9,703 nt of DNA from Actinomycetota bacterium (GTDB lineage: Bacteria > Actinomycetota > Acidimicrobiia > Acidimicrobiales > JAMCPL01), in NCBI GenBank assembly GCA_023379725.1, contig JAMCPC010000026.1, forward strand, positions 1-9,703. The letters run 5' to 3'. The first letter of the stretch is position 1, and each line of letters opens with the position of its first letter. Made by a program: the position numbers and the translations under genes. The notes beneath the pieces were generated by a model. The model was not told the origin of the DNA. It was given only the letters and a program-made list of their open reading frames with translations, and ran no database searches. Shown piece after piece: positions 7,421 through 9,703 of the stretch.

Positions 7421-8101
7421 TTATTGCTGTATGCTTGATTCTGCCGGTAACTGTCCGTTGTCGCTAGCTGCTTGTGAAGCATCCAACTCTTTTTGGATCA
7501 AATTATCGAGCCATGCAAGATCCTGTTGCATGGACTCTATATCGTGTTCGATGACAAGATTTTCGTAGCGTTGTTTCCATTGGCTGCGTTTGGGTTGCTG
7601 CGAGATTGCTTCTATGCGCTCCAGGGTAGTTGCTACGTGAGACTTTCTACGTTCGAGCAGCCTCAAACGAGCGGTAGGCGACAGGTGTCGGGCAAAGGCC
7701 AGCCGTATATCGAATGAACGCCGGTCAGTTACCCCGCTGTCATCGTTGAGCAATTTTTCGAATAGCTCACGACCATATTTGGTCAGTTGGTATACTTTTT
7801 TACCCCGAGTCGATCTGGTCGGCGGCCGCAAAAGCACCCCCGCAGCGGCTCTTTCGCCGGTCAACGACCCAGTGAGCGGCATACGGGTCGCCATTCCAGT
7901 ACCGGTAGCCTGGGCAGGGGTGATCGGAGAGCTCTGTGAGAATGATTCAACCGCTCCCGCTTTTTCCAGCCGCGCCAATGCCGGATAGAGGGTACCGAAA
8001 GAAAGACTCATCAAAAGCCCATCCTCTATCAGCAGTTTACGGATTTCGTATCCGTGCAGATCTCGGTCGGCAAGTATTCCAAGTATGGCAATTTCAAGCA
8101 T
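7421..8101 (-). CDS. PadR family transcriptional regulator with enlarged wing
   Basis: Starting at ATG 8101 the protein has 226 residues. The PadR winged helix is clear: MLEIAILGILADRDLHGYEI (1-20) and SFGTLYPALARLEKAGAVES (34-53), then the second wing strand KKVYQLTKYGRELFEKLL (101-118). Between them lies an unusual stretch of about 46 residues (54-100), rich in Thr, Ala, Pro, Gly and Arg, where most PadR wings have a short turn. It looks disordered, and its DNA is visibly GC-richer than the flanks. Residues 130-210 form the helical C-terminal dimerisation part. The reading frame stays open to an ATG at 8137, but that start would put the promoter elements inside the gene, and PadR homologues begin at MLE. 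There is no Shine-Dalgarno; a -10 box seven bases upstream suggests a leaderless mRNA. It is the first gene of the operon with ino1. The ligand is unknown. Confidence 0.9.
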   Translation of the reverse strand: MLEIAILGILADRDLHGYEIRKLLIEDGLLMSLSFGTLYPALARLEKAGAVESFSQSSPITPAQATGTGMATRMPLTGSLTGERAAAGVLLRPPTRSTRGKKVYQLTKYGRELFEKLLNDDSGVTDRRSFDIRLAFARHLSPTARLRLLERRKSHVATTLERIEAISQQPKRSQWKQRYENLVIEHDIESMQQDLAWLDNLIQKELDASQAASDNGQLPAESSIQQ

Positions 8102-8106
8102 TACCC

Positions 8107-8126
8107 ATATCGTACCGATATATCGG
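8107..8126 (-). promoter_or_regulatory. Probable PadR operator: overlapping inverted repeats
   Basis: CCGATATATCGG (8115-8126) is a perfect 12-bp palindrome filling most of the -35/-10 spacer. A second inverted repeat, ATATCG-N3-CGATAT (8107-8121), overlaps it and covers the -10 box. A dimeric repressor bound here would block RNA polymerase. Autoregulation is common in PadR proteins, so PadR itself is the likeliest binder; this is inference. Confidence 0.55.
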
Positions 8127-8137
8127 CAACAATGCAA
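8109..8137 (-). promoter_or_regulatory. padR-ino1 promoter, leaderless
   Basis: On the minus strand, TTGCAT (8132-8137) serves as -35 and TACGAT (8109-8114) as -10, with the ideal 17-base spacer (8115-8131). Seven bases separate the -10 box from the padR ATG at 8101, so transcription should begin at or next to the start codon. This explains the missing ribosome binding site. Confidence 0.6.
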
Positions 8138-8181
8138 ATCAGGTAGGAGAAAATATATTTTTGCTTGTTGCTCGGTGTCAA

Positions 8182-8195
8182 TGGCTGGCCAGCCA
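8182..8195. repeat. 14-bp perfect palindrome upstream of DUF5318 gene
   Basis: TGGCTGGCCAGCCA is fully self-complementary. It lies in the padR/DUF5318 divergent region, 20 bases before the DUF5318 ATG, and overlaps a possible -35. Two smaller nested palindromes follow, AACCGGTT (8202-8209) and GGTTAACC (8206-8213). Its sequence differs from the padR-side operator, so a different regulator may bind, or it may form a hairpin. Confidence 0.4.
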
Positions 8196-8214
8196 GCCTG
8201 AAACCGGTTAACCT
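8186..8214 (+). promoter_or_regulatory. Tentative DUF5318 gene promoter
   Basis: TGGCCA (8186-8191) as -35 and TAACCT (8209-8214) as -10 have a 17-base spacer. The -10 lies six bases before the second ATG (8221), the same geometry as the panB promoter, and would make a leaderless transcript starting there. Matches to consensus are only moderate. Confidence 0.25.
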
Positions 8215-8838
8215 ATGTATATGGAAACTACCGGTACAGGCAGAGGCCCTAACACAAGTAGTATAAAAGATCTGGAAGATACAGGATCGTTGGACGGATC
8301 AGGCAATGGGGGTAGCAGGAGTAACGGGAGTAACGGGGGAAGCATCGTAGGCGACCTCTCCTTGGAGGGAAGGGGTAACGGTAGTAACGAGAGTAGCGTT
8401 CAAATTGGCGACAATGTCATGTCTGGTAGCGATGTGAAGTCAAATAGAAATGTGGCCATCCAGGCGGGACGTAAGCGCGGTGCTCCAAAGGCTGAGGTGG
8501 AATACAGGTTGTCTCGCAATTTCCTGATCAACCAGTTTCGAAAGGGTCGTATATCGAAGAGAGATATCTGTGATGCACATCCAGAGTTACTCAGAGCGGC
8601 ACGTAATATCGGTAAAAGATCTTCCGTAATAGATTGCCCGGTATGCGAAGTTTCCAAGGTGTCTTATGTCACCTATGTGTTTGGCAGTGGGCTTCCTTCA
8701 GGAGGACGGTGCGTTATTAATAATGGAGAGATATTGAAATTCAAATCCCATACTCGCAACGGTCATCTGGCATGCTATGTAATAGAGGTATGTCCCAATT
8801 GCGGTTGGAACCATTTGGCAAAGATTTTCTGGGCTTAG
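8215..8838 (+). CDS. DUF5318 family protein with low-complexity N-terminal extension
   Basis: The C-terminal part (residues 94-207) matches my knowledge of DUF5318, an actinobacterial family of unknown function (Rv0049 in M. tuberculosis). It begins EVEYRLSRNFLINQFRKGRI, continues with DICDAHPELLRAARNIG (117-133), and ends in a zinc-ribbon-like pair of CxxC motifs: CPVC (Cys141, Cys144) and CPNCGWNH (Cys193, Cys196). Residues 1-90 are an unusual Gly/Ser/Asn-rich, probably disordered extension. A TAA at 8209 blocks any earlier start. ATG 8215 and ATG 8221 are both possible, and neither has a Shine-Dalgarno. A third option is GTG 8497 (residue 95), with AAAGG five bases upstream, exactly where the conserved domain starts; it would give 113 residues. 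It sits divergent from padR, as in M. tuberculosis, and 64 bp before panB. A metal-binding role is inferred from the cysteines only. Confidence 0.82.
   Translation: MYMETTGTGRGPNTSSIKDLEDTGSLDGSGNGGSRSNGSNGGSIVGDLSLEGRGNGSNESSVQIGDNVMSGSDVKSNRNVAIQAGRKRGAPKAEVEYRLSRNFLINQFRKGRISKRDICDAHPELLRAARNIGKRSSVIDCPVCEVSKVSYVTYVFGSGLPSGGRCVINNGEILKFKSHTRNGHLACYVIEVCPNCGWNHLAKIFWA
8312..8397 (+). repeat. Degenerate 9-bp repeats coding Ser-Asn-Gly
   Basis: GTAACG occurs at 8321, 8330, 8375 and 8384, with the decayed form GTAGC at 8312 and 8393. Within each cluster the period is 9 bp, and the clusters are 54 bp apart, a multiple of nine. In the DUF5318 frame they encode SNG-type units. Third-base differences among copies (GGG, GGT, AGT, AGC) are consistent with old repeats translated as protein. 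Confidence 0.5.
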
Positions 8839-8866
8839 AGGCTTAGTTTCTTAACTGTCCAGCAAC

Positions 8867-8896
8867 TTAAATAGCTGAAACGCTACACTGTATAAT
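8867..8896 (+). promoter_or_regulatory. panB promoter, leaderless
   Basis: A perfect TATAAT lies at 8891-8896, six bases before the panB ATG at 8903, so the transcript should start at the A of the ATG. The only -35-like sequence is a weak TTAAAT (8867-8872) with an 18-base spacer. No Shine-Dalgarno precedes the ATG. Confidence 0.65.
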
Positions 8897-8902
8897 TGTA
8901 TT

Positions 8903-9703
8903 ATGGCTCGCATTACTGTACCAGAGATAAAGTCACGCAAAGTGTCCAAAGGAGATCCCCCAGTCGTCATGCTGACTGCTTATGATGCGCCTGGTGCCAG
9001 GATTGCTGATTCTGGTGGAGTGGATATAATTTTAATTGGCGACTCTATGGCAACGACAGTACTCGGGCAACCGGATACGATTCATGTAACTATGGAGCAA
9101 ATGGCTACCCACGTTGCGGCCGTGGCCACCACGAAGCCCGATGCTCTTGTCGTCGCTGATATGCCATGGCTCTCGTATCATCTTGGTAATGCAGATACGG
9201 TGCGTAATGCTGCCAAGCTCATAAGAGCAGGAGCGGAAGCCGTTAAGCTGGAAGGTGGGCGATCCAGATTTGAGTGTGTCGAGGCTCTCATATCTGCAGA
9301 GATACCTGTAATGGGCCATCTTGGACTGACTCCCCAATCTATAAACCATTTCGGAGGATACAAGGTACAAGCGAGAGATGATGATGCGGCAAAGCTGCTC
9401 ATAGATGATGCCAAAGGTCTTGCTTTGGCTGGATGCTTTGCTGTTGTGCTTGAGGCGGTTCCAGGTAAGGTTGCCGCAGAGGTTACTCAAGATATTGCGA
9501 TTCCTACTATAGGAATTGGGGCTGGTGTTCACTGTGACGGTCAGGTACTTGTTTTTCATGATCTGCTTGGGTTCAGCGATAGGGTGCCAAAGTTTGTTCG
9601 TAAATACGCCAATCTGGCTGACGATGCTATAAAAGGAGTATCAGCGTGGGCGGCAGATGTCAGGGCGGGCACTTTCCCATCTGATGAGGAGTCTTACCAT
9701 TGA
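8903..9703 (+). CDS. panB: 3-methyl-2-oxobutanoate hydroxymethyltransferase (ketopantoate hydroxymethyltransferase)
   Basis: The 266-residue cytoplasmic enzyme transfers a hydroxymethyl group from 5,10-methylenetetrahydrofolate to alpha-ketoisovalerate, making ketopantoate, the first step towards pantothenate and CoA. The protein is a TIM barrel with all expected active-site motifs: TAYDAPGARIAD (25-36), GDSM with metal ligand Asp47 and Ser48, ADMPW with Asp86, VKLEGG with Lys115 and Glu117, GHLGLTPQ (138-145), VLEAVP with catalytic-base Glu184, and GIGAG (204-208). The length is normal and the TGA stop is the last codon of the window. No panC or panD is visible; they could lie to the right or elsewhere. 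It begins 64 bp after the DUF5318 stop but has its own strong -10 box, so it is probably transcribed separately. Confidence 0.97.
   Translation: MARITVPEIKSRKVSKGDPPVVMLTAYDAPGARIADSGGVDIILIGDSMATTVLGQPDTIHVTMEQMATHVAAVATTKPDALVVADMPWLSYHLGNADTVRNAAKLIRAGAEAVKLEGGRSRFECVEALISAEIPVMGHLGLTPQSINHFGGYKVQARDDDAAKLLIDDAKGLALAGCFAVVLEAVPGKVAAEVTQDIAIPTIGIGAGVHCDGQVLVFHDLLGFSDRVPKFVRKYANLADDAIKGVSAWAADVRAGTFPSDEESYH

Noticed and set aside
8102..8137. Twelve extra in-frame codons before padR (ATG at 8137)
   Set aside because: PadR homologues begin at MLE; the extra codons contain the -35, -10 and operator sequences, and no ribosome binding site precedes 8137.
8823..8845. GCTTAG repeated around the DUF5318 stop codon
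   Set aside because: A six-base repeat is within chance expectation and forms no structure.
9032..9559. 175-codon minus-strand open frame inside panB
   Set aside because: It is antisense to a fully conserved panB and its product has no recognisable motif.
1..9703. CRISPR array, tRNA, rRNA, insertion sequence, prophage or defence system
   Set aside because: No regularly spaced repeats, tRNA-like cloverleaf, transposase, integrase or nuclease-type coding region was seen; every long open frame is accounted for by core genes.

Overview
This window looks like chromosomal housekeeping DNA from an actinobacterium (Actinomycetota). The evidence is gene content. It carries a DUF6049-type surface protein next to MurJ and divergent from the CCA-adding enzyme. 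It also carries an actinobacterial-type inositol-3-phosphate synthase, a PadR regulator and a DUF5318 protein side by side. Base composition is moderate, with frequent ATA (Ile) and AGA/AGG (Arg) codons, unlike the GC-rich streptomycetes and mycobacteria. A deep, lower-GC lineage such as the Acidimicrobiia is possible, but this is a guess from style and not from any search. I see no phage, insertion sequence, CRISPR array, tRNA or rRNA.

Layout. Positions 1-673 (minus) hold most of a DegV-family fatty-acid-binding protein, cut by the left edge. Positions 764-4695 (minus) hold DUF6049 followed by murJ, probably one transcript for an envelope protein and the lipid II flippase. A 148-bp divergent intergenic region with direct repeats separates this pair from the plus-strand CCA tRNA nucleotidyltransferase gene (4844-6253). 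That gene converges on ino1, and a GNRA-capped hairpin lies between them. On the minus strand, padR (7421-8101) and ino1 (6315-7397) form a tight two-gene operon. Its promoter at about 8109-8137 gives a leaderless padR and carries overlapping inverted repeats that look like a repressor operator. Divergent from padR is a DUF5318 zinc-ribbon-like protein with a Gly/Ser/Asn-rich N-terminal extension (8215-8838). It is followed by panB (8903-9703), which has a perfect TATAAT box six bases before its ATG and is therefore probably leaderless.

How the genes relate. DUF6049 and MurJ point to cell-envelope assembly. The CCA enzyme matures tRNA 3' ends. Ino1 makes the precursor of inositol phospholipids and, in many actinobacteria, of mycothiol. 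PanB starts pantothenate and CoA synthesis. DegV-family proteins bind fatty acids.

The window is mostly ordinary core genome. The parts worth a second look are the padR control region and the PadR wing insertion, the low-complexity extension and uncertain start of DUF5318, the leaderless starts, and the joining of two blocks that lie on opposite sides of oriC in Mycobacterium tuberculosis.
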